This document shows positions 44,566-56,395 of a DNA stretch of 64,000 nucleotides, one piece after another. Positions within the stretch are counted from its first letter, which is position 1. Every line of letters starts with the position of its first letter. The notes under the pieces were generated by a model that had not been told where the DNA came from, did not search any database, and was given only the letters and a program-made list of their open reading frames with translations. The DNA is taken from assembly GCF_030445035.2 (NCBI RefSeq), contig NC_080702.1, positions 13,896,029 to 13,960,028 of the forward strand, in the 5' to 3' direction. The DNA is from Dasypus novemcinctus. Taxonomy: Eukaryota > Chordata > Mammalia > Cingulata > Dasypodidae. A program made the position numbers and the translations under genes.

Positions 44566-44700
44566 TACATACATACACAAAATGTTACATTAAAATAAAT
44601 AAGAGGTTCCCATATACCCCATTCCCCACGCCCCCACTCCTCCCACATCAACTTCCTTCATTAGATACACTTCTTCATAGTGCTATTATAGACCTTTATA
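44566..44700 (-). mobile_element. L1-tailed retroposon fragment, minus strand
   Basis: 'aatgttacattaaaataaat', 'gaggttcccatataccc' and 'actcctcccacatcaac' match the inverted 3' end seen at 37075-37160. Only the last roughly 130 bases are present. Confidence 0.55.
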
Positions 44701-45424
44701 AAAAGGACTCATATAGTCCTTTTTATTTCAGGATGGACAGATATAAAGCCCACTTGTCATCTCTTATTTTAGTCATTTGTATCCTCTCTCCTTAGTTTTT
44801 CATGAGTATAGCTGAAGTTTTGAGAATTTTACCTCTTTTCAATGAACCAACTTACAGCTTAACTTTTCTCTCTTTTGATTTTTAAAATTCTCTATTTTAT
44901 TTATCTATGTTCTAATATTTATGTCCTTTCTGTTCACTAGGAGCTTAATTTGCTCTTATTTATCTAGTTTTTTCAGTGTGAAGATAGGTCTCTGATTTGA
45001 AATCTTTCTTTTTAATATAAACATAAAATACTTATAGCTATAATTTTACTTGTCAGCGCTGCCCTTCCTGCATCCCACAAATTTTGATAATACATTTTCA
45101 TTTTCATTCACCTCAAATTATTTCCTAATTTCCCCTATGAGTCTCTCTTTAACTTATTGTAGTTTTAAGAATCTGTCCTTTAATTTTCACTTATTGTTTT
45201 ATTTTCTGATGTACTTAAGGTATTGCTTTCTAGTTTTATTCCATTATGGTTGAAGACACATCATATGACTTCCATGTTTGTTTGTTTGTTTTAATTTTGA
45301 GGCTTGTTTTGTGGGTCAAAATATGATTGGGGCTGTAGAATGATCCATGTACACTTGAGAAAAATGCACATTCTGCTTTTGTGTGAAGTGTTCTATACAT
45401 GTCTGTCAGGTATAGCTTATTTGC

Positions 45425-45646
45425 AGGGGTTCTTAACCAGGGGTCCATGGACCCATAAAACAGTTAGTGGAAAGATTTCAGGAGAAAGCTTTCTGGGGTC
45501 CATGAGATTGAATGGAAAATTTCAATTTAAAGACATGTTAATGTTGAGTGTCATAAAACTATCTGCTGTTACATTCTGATAAAGGGTCCGTGGTTCTCAC
45601 CTGACTGGCAAAGATGTCTGTGGAATAAAAAAAAGCTAAGAATCCC
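45425..45646. mobile_element. Small hAT-like non-autonomous DNA transposon (MITE)
   Basis: This 222-bp insert in L1 ORF2 has imperfect terminal inverted repeats: left GGGGTTCTTAACC, right GCTAAGAATCCC. It is flanked by related 8-mers TTATTTGC (45417-45424) and ATGTTTAC (45647-45654), consistent with an eroded 8-bp hAT target duplication. There is no coding sequence, so it relied on a transposase encoded elsewhere. Confidence 0.65.
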
Positions 45647-46240
45647 ATGTTTACAGTATCATTCAAGCCTTGTATTTCCTTATTGATTTTCTATTCATTA
45701 GTAAAAGCGGTGTAATACTGTCTCTTACTATTAATTAAGAATCATCAGATTTTACTTCTCTGTCAAAATTTGCCTCATATATTCTGGACCTCTGCGTTTA
45801 TATTCATAATGGTTACATATTCTTATTGAATAGCTCTTTTATCAGTATTTAGTGACATTTTGCCTCTATAACACTCTTTTATATTAAAGTCTTTTATCTA
45901 TTAGTCTCACTTCCCAGCTCTCTTTGGTAGTACTTTCATGGCATAGTTTCACCTTTAACATTCAATCTATGTATGTCCTTGAATGATAGGTGAGTCTTTT
46001 GTAGAGAACATATAGTTGGGTCATGTTTTTCTGTCCATTCTGTAAATTTCTGTTTTTGACTTCAGAGTTTAATCCATTTACACTTAAGGTTACTACTGAT
46101 AATGTAGGAGTATCCTCAGCCATTTTTAATTGTCTTTTGAGTGTAATATCTTTTATTGACCCTCAATTCTCCCATTAATGCCTACTTTCATATTTATTAG
46201 ATTTTCTGTATTGTAAAATTTTGAATTCCTTCTCATTTCT

Positions 46241-46855
46241 ATCTTGATATATTTTTCATATATTCCCTTGAAGTTTTATAAAACAAACATATTTTATTTG
46301 CTATTTAATTATTATTATTCTTGTTATTAGTTTTCAGGCCCTGAAGCTCTTTTTGTATCAAGGGTTTTCCCATTCACGTCTTCCATATAAAAACTATGAA
46401 GTTTGAGCCCTTAGATATTTTATCAATTTAGAAAAAATTGCATGCAAGTTGAACAGAACAATGTAGAAATACTTGAGTACTAATTATAACATACAAACCA
46501 TAGAAAACAGGATAATCTTTAGAAAGGAAAGGAGCACTGTTCACAATCTTCCAAATTTTCTAAATATTATCAAACATCTTCACTAACTTTTTTCTGGAAG
46601 GAATAATTCTAAAAGCAGAAACATCTCAGGATAAATTGAGGAAACAACAAACTTTATGGATAATTATTCATCTTCAATATTAGAAGATCTGTTATTAAAA
46701 TACCTAAAAATAGATGCCATAAATTAGGCTAAGAAATCCAGCAACCATTCTTTGTAAATTAGATATGAAACATGAAATGATTTAGATAAAATGGAAAAGA
46801 GAAACTTTCAGAATAATCTAAAAGACCCCTAAAGTGATGAAACAAAAATATATTG
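46241..46855. other. Unassigned sequence
   Basis: AT-rich sequence with no supported feature. It may include further L1 remnant at its left end. Confidence 0.25.
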
Positions 46856-47065
46856 TGCGGAGAGGATGTGGCTCAAGTGGTTGAGTGCCTGCTTCCCTCA
46901 TGGGAGGTCCTGGGTTCAGCCCCAGTGCCTCCTAAAAACAAACAACAATCAATAGTCAAACAAATGAAAAATATCAACTTGGGAGCCAATGAAGATCTGT
47001 GGTTGAGTGCCAGTTTCATACATATGAGGTCCCAGATTCAATCCCCAGCTTGATACCACGAAATA
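46856..47065 (+). mobile_element. Dimeric DAS-type SINE
   Basis: Two monomers: 'ggatgtggctcaagtggttgag' with 'gggttcagcccc', then a diverged second monomer with 'cagattcaatcccc'. They are linked by an A-rich spacer. Confidence 0.75.
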
Positions 47066-47574
47066 TGTATGTTGTCTTATCATCACCAAGGGTTTGCTTC
47101 AACAAAACTTGATGATATTTATTCAATCATCCTTGCAACTGATTCAGGTAGCCCACATATACATCCACTATAACCCCCAGCATTCATTGGTTGGACACTC
47201 ACTTCTTCATAACTCTTCAATTACTTCCCTCATGAGTGGTTTCCATCAATGCTAATCCCTAAACTTGGACTTTAATAAATAACAAAGACCCAAACCAGTG
47301 TTCCATTCTGCAAATAATGCTTCTGAGCTTCTTCATATGATAAACTCTTACGGTGAAAGATAAGACAGACAAGATACCTGGCCATTTGGATTTAATTTTA
47401 GAGTTAAGAGTTCAGTCAAGAAAAGTGTATTATTAGTAGGACAGGCTTTGGTAGAAACACAGAGATTTTCATAAACTTTGGATAGGCAATAAAATTGGAT
47501 TTGAGTATTCAAGGAAGGCTTCCAAATTGTTCAGGCATGGGTCAGTATTTGAAAAGAGGTCATCCTGGAAGATT
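47066..47574. other. Unassigned sequence
   Basis: No supported gene or repeat. Confidence 0.25.
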
Positions 47575-47720
47575 TTGAAGAGTGTTTCATCAATAAGGGT
47601 GTTATCTTGGTGGGTAGAGAGCCACATCACAACCGAAAGAATATTGAATTTCCATCTTGAGGAGTCATGCTACATTCTTTAATAGGGTGGCAAGAATCTC
47701 TATTACATGAGCAGTACCTA
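47575..47720 (+). mobile_element. Possible L1-tailed retroposon fragment
   Basis: The 'tcaataaggg', 'gaattt.cca', 'tgaggagtc.tgc.acattct' and 'aatagggtggcaa' blocks parallel 63800-63890 in order, at low identity. Confidence 0.35.
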
Positions 47721-47809
47721 ATGAAGGACATTTTCAAGACAAAATGGTTATGTTGATGAAATCTATGAAACATTTAAAGAATTAGAATTTGCATCTTCTC
47801 TCTTTTTTC

Positions 47810-48344
47810 TTTGTTAGTGTAGCTAAGTGACTGTCAATTTTATTAATCTTCTCAAAGAGCCAGCTTTTGGTTTTATTTTTTCTGGTACTTTCTTGAAATT
47901 TCATTTAGCTCTGCTCTAATCTTTGTTATGTCCTTCCCTCTACATGTTTTCAGGTTAGTTTTTGGTTATTTTTCTAATTCCTCTAGGTGTGCAGTTAGGT
48001 CTTTGATTTTAGCTCTTTCTTCTTTTATAATATAGGTATCTACAGCTATGAATTTCCCTCTCAGTACAGCCTTTGCTGCATCCCACAGGTTTTGATATGT
48101 TGTGTTATCATTTTCATTCAAGGAAGTTGTGATTTCTTTTGTGATTCCCTCCTTGGTTCATTGTTTGAGTGTGTTACATAACCTTCATACTTTTTTGTGT
48201 AATGTGGTTCTCAGCCCTTTACAGATTTCCAGCTTCATTCCATTGTGGTCAAAGAAAATACTCTGTATAATTTCAATCTTTCTGAATTCATTTAGAGTTA
48301 TCTGTGGCCTAGCATGTGGTCAATCCTGGAGAATGCTCCAAAAT
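47810..48344 (-). mobile_element. L1 ORF2 fragment (endonuclease/RT junction), minus strand
   Basis: Plus-strand 'cttctcaaagagccagctttt', 'gcatcccacaggttttgatatg' and 'cattccattgtggtcaaag' are landmarks of an inverted ORF2 segment. Stops are present. Confidence 0.8.
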
Positions 48345-48520
48345 GTGTTCATCAATTGTAAGAAATGTACCACATGATTGAAGAGTGCTGTTAATGTAGG
48401 AAAATGTATGAGGGGTAGGGAGTGGGACATATGAGAATCTCCCATATATTTTATGTAAAATTTATATAATCTAGGTATCTTACAGAAAAGTTAGAAAGTA
48501 TATTAAAAAATAAAAAATAA
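48345..48520 (+). mobile_element. L1-type 3' tail with poly-A
   Basis: 'catcaattgtaagaaatgtaccaca', 'ctgttaatgtaggaaa' and 'catatgagaatctcccatata', ending in 'ttaaaaaataaaaaataaa', form an L1 3' end like those at 62930-63080 and 950-1150. It has no upstream L1 body on the same strand. Confidence 0.6.
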
Positions 48521-48522
48521 AG

Positions 48523-50606
48523 GATTAGCACCAATCCTTCTCAAACTCTTACAAAAAATGTAAGAGAAAGGAATACATCCTAAGTTACTCTATCAGTCCA
48601 GCCTTAACCTTATAAGAAAGCCAGTAAAAGGTACTGAATCTATAGACAATTATCCCTCTTCAATACAGATGCCAAAATACTCAACAAAATACTAGCAAAC
48701 CAAATCTAGCAGAATACTAATAGGATTACACAACATGACCAAGTGGGGTTTAGCTTAAGGTGGCAAGGGATGTGCTGACATATAGAAATCAACCAATGTA
48801 TTAAACCATATTAGAGTAACAAAAATGATTTCTAGTTTGATGCAGAAAAACATTTGGTAAATGCAATATCATTTCATGATAAATGCAATCAACACACTAG
48901 AAATGGAAAGGAATTTCCTCAACCTAATAAAGGGAATTTATGAATAATCAAAAGCCAGCATCATATACAATGGAGAAAGTCCGAAGCTTTCCTCCTAAGG
49001 TCAGTAACAAGGCAAGGATGCTTACTTTCACTTTCTGCTATTAAACATTGTACTCAATATTCCTGTAAAATCAGCTTGGCCATAAAAAGAAGGAAAAGGG
49101 GTGCAAATTGGAAAATAAGAAGTAAAATTATCTGATTTGAGATGACACGATCTTATTATATAGAAAAACCTATAGCGGCCACACGTGCCTATTTACACTT
49201 ATACACCCACACACACCCTAACTATTAGAGCTAAGAAACGCAGTTAAGTGTTAGGGTAAAAAATTAACATGCATAAATCAGTTGTATGTAGGCAAACAAA
49301 TTGTAAGAAATCCAAAATTTTTAAGAAAAAATAATTTTGAAAGGCATCAAATATAATAAATTGCTACAAATAATTTTATCCAAGGTATGCAAGATTTATA
49401 AAATATCTATAAAATATTGCTGAAAGAAATTAAAGATACCTAAATAAATGGAAAGACATCCCATTTAATGGAATAGCAGATTTAATATAGTCAAGGTGGA
49501 AATCTCCCCCAAAAGATTCAGAAATACAAAGCAATACCTATCAAAATCTCACAGCCCATTTTTTAAAAGAAAAATAAGCTGACACTTGAAATCATGGAAT
49601 TACAGAAGACCCTGAATAGGTAAAAATATACTGAAAAAGAAGAACAAAACTAGAAGACATCAAATTCTATATTTGAAAGCATAATACAAATCTACAGTTA
49701 TTAAAATGGCATGATATTGGCATAAAGGTAAACATCTAAAACAATGGAATAGAATGGATACTTCAGAAATATACCCATATATCTATGGTCAATTAATTTC
49801 CCCCAAAAAAGCATCAAGGTCTTGCACTCAGAAAGGAAGAGTCTTTACCGTATGGTGGTGGAACAACTAGATATGCAAATAAAAAGCATGAATTTTGATC
49901 CTTACCTTACAATGTTTACAAAATATTGTCATTTTGAGAGGTAAATGATACAGCAAAACAACAACGCTCATACAAGTAAATATAGGGGTAATTCTTCATT
50001 ACTTTGGATGTGCCAATTGATGCTTAGATATGACATTAAAATAAGTAGAAACAAAAGAAAAAAATAGGCAGACTGTATTTCACAAAAAAATTTAAAAACT
50101 TTTTCATCAAAGGACCCTCTCCAGAAAGTGAAAAGGGAGAAAATACTTTCTAATCACATATCTCAGAAGGGCCAAATATCCAGAATGTATATTCTAAAAA
50201 TCCCTTACCATTTAACATAGACAAATAACCTAATATAAAATGGGCAAAGTATTCAATAGACATTTCTCCAAGGAATACATGAAATTGGATAACAACAACA
50301 TGAAATGATACTCAACATGCTTAGTCATTAGGGATGTGCAAATCAACACCACAATGTGATATCACTTCACACCTGCTGGGTTAGTTATACTTTTTTGAAA
50401 ATCTAAAACAACTGCTGGTGAGGATGTGGAGAAATTGGAATCTGTGTACACAGCTGGTAGTTATGTACAATGATGCAACCACTGTCAAAATTATTTATGC
50501 AGTTCCTCAATAAGATATACATGGAATTAGCTGATGATTAACAATTATATTTCTTGATATATGACCCACAAAATTGAAGAAAGATATTCAAGTAATTGTA
50601 TACAAA
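48523..50606 (+). mobile_element. L1 ORF2, RT to C-terminus, plus strand
   Basis: Colinear with 59800-61800: the RT blocks 'ataaagggaatttatgaat' and 'ggcaaggatgc' are followed by the C-terminal region ('gtgaggatgtggagaaatt'). Many stops are present. The RT aspartate box is not readable. Confidence 0.78.
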
Positions 50607-50705
50607 TCTCAAGTGCTCAATAGGTATATGTTGCTTGTGGCTTCGGTAATAGCTTGTGCAGAAATAGAACACTATCTTCATTGCAGAAAGAATGATTAAG
50701 AATGC
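50607..50705 (+). repeat. Probable hAT-Charlie-type MITE fragment
   Basis: 'tcaagtgctcaatagg.atatgttgcttgtggct' followed by 'aatagaacactatcttcattgcagaaag' resembles the terminal half of a common mammalian hAT-derived MITE. The second terminus is absent. Confidence 0.45.
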
Positions 50706-51484
50706 TAATCTGAATCTTAGCTATTCTATTTTTTTCCATTTATAAATGATTTGTTTTTTGCTGCTCTATTAACTTATATGTCTACACTCTAATGTTTAAT
50801 TTTACTTACTCTAACTTCTAAGGTAGCTACTTTTATCATTTAGTTATTTATTTTAACTATATCAGTATTTTACACAAAGCAAGACCAATAATTATTTCAG
50901 GAATATTGGTTTAGATTTGTGACTCTGGAAATTTTATGTAATGTATTCAACTAGTTTTGATATTTTTCATAATGCATATTTTTATTTGCATACATCTTAT
51001 TTTATGAGGTTTACCCCTTTATTTTCAGGTCATAGATTATCTTCTATCTTTCTCATTATTTTATAGTTTTCTTTTCTTTTGATTAGGGAATCTTGTATGA
51101 AACATTTGTATGGTGGGTCCATGAGCTCTTTAAATGCAGATTTTTTTTTCAGGGTGTGGAACTTTAATAGCTGCTTTGTTGAATAACTTGAAATTATTCT
51201 AATTTCTTTTGAGAAAGCTGTTGAGATTTTTTTGGCAAAACAAGAGTTACAAGCCTATGAGCACAGTTACCTGTGCTTATCCAAACTGTGTTAAGCTGCA
51301 AAATTACTTAAACCTTTACCAAATTAACTCTGTGCAGATGTAACATTTTTTGAGAAAACTGACTTCTTATGAGATCCTTCTACTTCACCTCTTAATCTCC
51401 TAATATAATGCAATGTTCTTGCCTTGCTACTCTGCTACCTTTATGCAATGAGGGGATAAACTCATACTGTAAACTGCTAACTTC
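50706..51484. other. Unassigned AT-rich sequence
   Basis: Possibly further inverted L1 remnant (pyrimidine/AT-rich), but no motif is readable. Confidence 0.25.
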
Positions 51485-51946
51485 AAAATTAACAACTCCA
51501 AGAAATACCAGCAAGATGGCAGCAGAGTAAGGAGCTCCTAGAGTCAACTCCTGCTATGGGGCAGTTAGTAAGCACCCAGAGGTATCTGGAGCTAGCTGAA
51601 GCACCTATTTGGGAGCTCCAGGGACCAGAAGACCATCCTGCAACACATTTGAAGGAATGGGGGGAGACTGGCCATCTGCAGAGAAGACTCATAAGTAGAG
51701 TGCTCCACACCATGGAGCCCAGTGCCCATCCCCACTGGAGATATAAGCTGCCTTAGGAGTTGTTCGGTGGCTGGAGTTGAAAGCGGCACTTCCCCAAAAT
51801 GGGGGAGAAAGTGATGGTTTGGCAATCCAGAACGAATACTCTAGTAACCCAGATGCCAAGACACCAACAAAAATTATTATCCATACCAAGACACAGGAAG
51901 CTATGACCCAGTTAAAGAAGATAAGCCTCCAGATGACACAAAGGAG

Positions 51947-52745
51947 TTGAGACAACTAATTGTAGATGTTCAAACAAATCTCCTTAATAAATTCAATGTG
52001 ATGACTAAAGAGATTAAGGATATTAAAAAGACACTGGATGAGAACAAAGAAGAATTTGAAAGCATACATAGAAAAATAGCAGAGCTTATGGGAATGAAAG
52101 GTGCAATAAATGAAAATAAAAAACACTGGAATCATATAATAGCAGATTTGTGGAGTCAGAAGAAAGGATTGGTGACCTTGAAGAAATGGCCTCTGAAAGT
52201 GAACATAAAAAAGAACAGATGAAGCATGGAAAAAATTAAACAAGGTCTCAGGGAACTAAATGACAGCAAAAAGAGTGCAAATATACATGTCATATGTATC
52301 CCAGATGAAGAAGAGAAGGGAAAAGTGGCAGAAGGAATGTTTGAAGAAATAATAGTAGAAAATTTCCCACCCTACTGAATGCAATAGATATCCATGTCCC
52401 AGAAGCACAACACACTCTCATCCAAAAAAATCCAAATAGACCAACTCTGAGACACATACTCATCATAATGCTGCATGCCAAAGACAAAGAAAATTCTGAG
52501 AAGAGCAAGAGAAAAGCAATGTATAACATATAAGGAATACCTAATAAGATTAAATGCTGATTTCTCACCAGAAACCATGGAGGAAAGATATATTTAAGAT
52601 ATTACAAGAGAAAAACTTCCAGCCAAGAATCTTATATCCAGCAAAACTGTCTTTCAAAAATGAGGGCGAGATTAGAATATTCCCAGATAAACAGAAACTG
52701 AGAGAATTTCTAAGCAAGAGGCCAGAATTTTAGGAAATACTAAAG
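51947..52745 (+). pseudogene. HAL1-like ORF1
   Basis: The N-terminus and coiled coil are open at 51947-52222 ('RQLIVDVQTNLLNKFN', 'KKTLDENKEEFESIHRKIAEL'). A frameshift near 52120 and more downstream destroy the RRM part. The coiled coil would trimerise the protein and the RRM and C-terminal domain bind RNA. Confidence 0.7.
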
Positions 52746-53879
52746 GGTGTGCTAGAACCTGTAAAGAAAAATGGGAGAGAGAAGCCTGGAAGAAAGTTCA
52801 GAAATAAAGATTATATCAATAATAGTAACTAAAAGTGTCAAAAGAGTGGTGAAAATAAAATATGACAGATATATAAAATAGTCAGGAATAAACATAACCA
52901 ACAATATAAAGCCCTTGTATTCAGAAAACTGCAACTCAATGTTAAAAGAAATAAAAAATAGCCTAAATAACTGGAAGAACATTTCATGCTCATGGACTGG
53001 AAGAATAAATATGAAGATGGCAATTCTACTCAAATTGATAAACAGATTCAATGCAATCCCAATAAAAAAATCCACGTGCATTAAAAAAAAGTTGAAAACA
53101 AGATGATCACATTTATTTGGAAGGGTAGGGGTCCTGAATAGCCAGAAACATCATAAAAAGGAAAAAGCAAACCCTCATCTCCAGACTTTAAATCGTATTA
53201 CCTAGCTATAGTGTAAAAACACAAGGGTACTGGCATAAAGACAGACCTATAAACCAATGGAACCAATTTATGGCTCAGAAACAGACCCTCACATGTATGG
53301 TCAAGTGATTTTTGACTAGCCTGTCAAACCCACACAGCTTGGCAGAACAGTCTATTCAATAAATGGTGCTGAAAGAATTGTGTATCCATAGCCGAAAGAA
53401 GGAAAAAGACACCTATCTCACACCTTATCCAAAAAGTAACTCAAAATGGATCAAAAACCCAAATATAAAAGAGCCATAAAACTTCTAGAGGAAACTGTAG
53501 GAAAATATCTTCAAAACCCGGTGGTAGGTGGTGGAATCTTAAAGGAGATAAGAGGAGGACTGAGATGGACTACTGATGTTTAATGTATGTAGAAGCTTTA
53601 ATTAGCTTTACTGTAGAAGTGTGGAAAGCTGTAGAGTGGATAACATAGTGAGTAACAACTAGCTTATAAATGGGGAAGTGGCTGAAAATGGTAGTCTAGG
53701 TATGTAAAAGACAACTGACAGAATGTGAGCGAATAATCTAGGAACTGAATAGCACAGTATACCAAGAGGTGGGTGAGAATTGTGGTTGATGGTACAGATG
53801 CAAGCATGTCCTTTGTAAGCTAGAGCAAATGTACATCACTACTGCACAGTGTTGGGAATGAAAATAATGGGAAAAATAG

Positions 53880-54600
53880 AGCTGGAGTGACCTATGGACT
53901 GTGGTTAGCAGTAATATAAAATTCTTACATCTATGCAAAAGAAGTACTGTGTTGAAAATGAGGCAGCATGGAAAATGTGAGCCAAATGTACATTATGGAC
54001 ATAGTAACATTCAGATATTATCTTATCTGTAGCAAATGTGTGTTGATGGAGAGGTGCTGTTTGGGAATTCCGCACATGGGCATGATTGTTTTATAACTTT
54101 AAAACTTCTGTCATAAAAAATATATTTAAAAAATAATAACAGGGTGGGTTGTGGGAAAAACAAACTAAATGTAAGATAAGGCCTATGATTTGTAGTAAGA
54201 TTTTGACAATATTCTTTCATAATTTGTAACAAACATCTCACAACAATCCAAGGTGTTGGTGGTGGGTTGATGTATGGGACCCCATATAACGTTATGCATA
54301 TTTGCTTTGTAAGTTCACAACTTTTACTATACACTTAATTGCTCATGTATGTTCATATATAAATGATATAAAGATAATAATAGGATTGGTTGGGGTAAAA
54401 ATACTTTGGTTAGTAGTAATATTTTGACAATGCTCTTTAATCATTAATTAAAAGGTTTAACAACAATGCAAGTTATTGGTGGTAGGGTGTGTTAGGAGAG
54501 TCCTGTATGATGTTACATACGTTTGTTTTCTAAGTAATCAACTATTATTATACACTTATTGTTTATGTATGTTTATGCATGCGTGATATACTTCAATAAA
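53880..54600 (+). repeat. Three imperfect ~230-bp tandem repeats in HAL1-like 3' UTR
   Basis: Each unit shows 'agtagtaa.attttgaca.t.ctttaat', a 'gg.tgttggtggtgg' stretch, 'tatgatgttatgcatgtttg', then 'taagttcacaacttttat'. The same three units occur inverted at 32250-33000. Confidence 0.65.
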
Positions 54601-54619
54601 TTGATTTAAAAAATTAACT

Positions 54620-55425
54620 CCCTACATGCTCTTATGATCAAACCCAATGTCATTCTATTTGTTAATGCTTCTTGTACTGAAAATTTAAATGGTACATTCC
54701 AAAAAGACTATGTAGTTACCACATACTGATAGAATTAGGTAGCCTTCTTCAATTTTTTCTGCCAAAGAGGATGAACTCTATTCTCTTACCCATTCTTGCT
54801 TTCTATCTGAAAGAGAATTCATTTATACCGATAGCATATATGCTTTTGTTATAACTTATTATTTCAGCATGCTATGGAAACAGGGATTTTCACTTCTTCT
54901 GGTATGCCAGTGGAAAATTATGAACAAGTAAATTACCTCTTTTCTGCCATTTTACTCCCATCTATGCTTGCCATCATTAAGATAGAGGTTCACCCAGAAA
55001 TGATAGAGTCTGAAATTTTATAAAATGCTCTTTCACATTTTCATGTGAAAGCAACCACAAATAAAAGAACTGTAATTATAAATTTAAATTAAATCTGTCT
55101 AAGTTAATTGAAGAACCTGGCCTTCTCTGGCCCAAAATTTTACTTTCGGCCCTCATGTTTACTCATAGCATTCCTTTCGGGAAACAAACCCAACCCGTAT
55201 GAAATTGTTACAAGCAGACTTGTCTCTGGGAATAAAATTGAGAACTGATCACTTATTGTCACACCATGATATGACCCAATTTGCAACTCCTTAAATGCAT
55301 TATACCAAAGGTTTTCTTCAACAAGTAAAAGACACTTTTCCTGTCCCAAATGACAGACATACACCACTAATCATAATCTGACACCAGGATAATTGGTCTA
55401 CTGGAAATGACACAGATAAAAGACA
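54620..55425 (+). pseudogene. Class I ERV pol remnant (RNase H and integrase C-terminus)
   Basis: In mixed frames the plus strand gives an RNase H-like run 'GIFTSSGMPVENYEQVN' and 'ILLPSMLAIIKI' (about 54880-54985). After a gap come integrase C-terminal features of gamma-type retroviruses ('LLWPKILLSALM' and 'VKDTFPVPND', about 55120-55350). Stops are frequent. It is cut on the right by the L1 at 55426. Confidence 0.65.
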
Positions 55426-56333
55426 GCCCGAGGGGGAGGCAGCAAGATGGCATCAGTTTAAGTGGACACTCACTATCTCTCCCACACAAAATCGCTGAGT
55501 GCAGGCAAGATCCTGTGCAAGTGAGCTGTTCTGGGAAACAAAGAACAGGAGCTTAAGAGCATTTATCTGGAGGAAGCTGGACAAAGATAAATGGCTCAAG
55601 GTAAAACAAAGATTTCTCACCCCTGTGGCAGGAAATGAGGGATGATTAAGCCCCACCCTCAAGGCAAAAAAAAAAACCCTGGAAGTCCCAATTCCCACCA
55701 ACCACCAGCAGGAGGGAGTGTTCTCCAAGAGTGGGAGGATTATGATGAAAGGTGGGAGGGGTTTCTTTTCTGTGGGCTTGGTTGCCTGGACCCCCTTTGA
55801 GCTTTGGGGAGCATACCAGCCAGCTAAAGACTACACAAAGAAGAAGGGAGAGGCAAATCTACTGAGGCTGCCTGATTTACTTAACCACCCTGGGATAGAG
55901 AAAATTGGCCTGAGAGAGAGCAGAGTAAGCCAATCGACTAGCTCTGTGGTGAAAAGGATCAAAATTTCAACTCCCCTAAGGGAGGCAGGCAGTAGGAAGT
56001 GCTTAATAAGCTTCCAAGAGATTATTTAGGGTAACCTGGGAGGAAGGGGGGGTCTGGAAGAGGATTGAGAGTAATTTTCCTGTCAAGTTTGGCCATCAGG
56101 ATTCCCTTTAAATTTCAGAAAGGAACCCAATCTGACAAGGAGAGGTGAGGGGGTATCTGTTCACACAGACTGTTGCATACTGCCACCCTGGGAGAGAAAG
56201 CAAAAAGAAGAGAAAAGGGGCAGGAACAGACAGGCTCCTAATCAACAGTTATCTACCCAATGGCAAAGAGTAAAAAACTAAGGAAAAGAGACTGGATAGC
56301 TTTCTGAAGAGCTAAATGACCCAATGAGAAAAT

Positions 56334-56395
56334 TTAGCTCAATGTAAGACTTTCACCTTGAATACACAAAGTCCCTAGTTTGATAGCAGGCTCCT
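56334..56395 (+). repeat. tRNA-like block in L1 5' UTR (second copy)
   Basis: An A-box-like TAGCTCAATGTAAGAC (56334-56349) and a B-box-like CTAGTTTGATAGC (56375-56387) are spaced as in a tRNA. It lies in the same 5' UTR context as 30240-30310. Confidence 0.6.

Larger units (their letters stand above)
40940..46240 (-). mobile_element. L1 (3' UTR and most of ORF2), minus strand, with later insertions
   Basis: Reading right to left gives ORF2 endonuclease (46240-44740), RT (44130-42340), C-terminus (42150-41450) and 3' UTR (to about 40940). It is 5'-truncated; no ORF1 is seen. Later insertions are SINEs at 42163-42325 and 44143-44553, an L1-tailed fragment at 44566-44700, and a small DNA transposon at 45425-45646. 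ORF2 has many stops. A CT-rich run at 43308-43350 is an expansion within it. Confidence 0.8.
51485..54615 (+). mobile_element. HAL1-like element, plus strand
   Basis: The 5' UTR (51485-51945) begins near a 'cagcaagatgg' start, followed by ORF1 (51947-52745), an abrupt join to the ORF2 C-terminus (about 52890-53530), then a 3' UTR with three imperfect tandem repeats (about 53880-54117, 54118-54364, 54365-54600). A short AAATTAAC near 51490 and again near 54612 may be the target duplication, but it is weak. The ORF2 endonuclease and RT are missing exactly as in the copy at 32248-35716. Confidence 0.85.

Noticed and set aside
43986..44795. 269-codon plus-strand open frame
   Set aside because: It crosses an inverted L1 ORF2, an inverted SINE and an inverted L1-tail fragment; no part encodes a sense domain.
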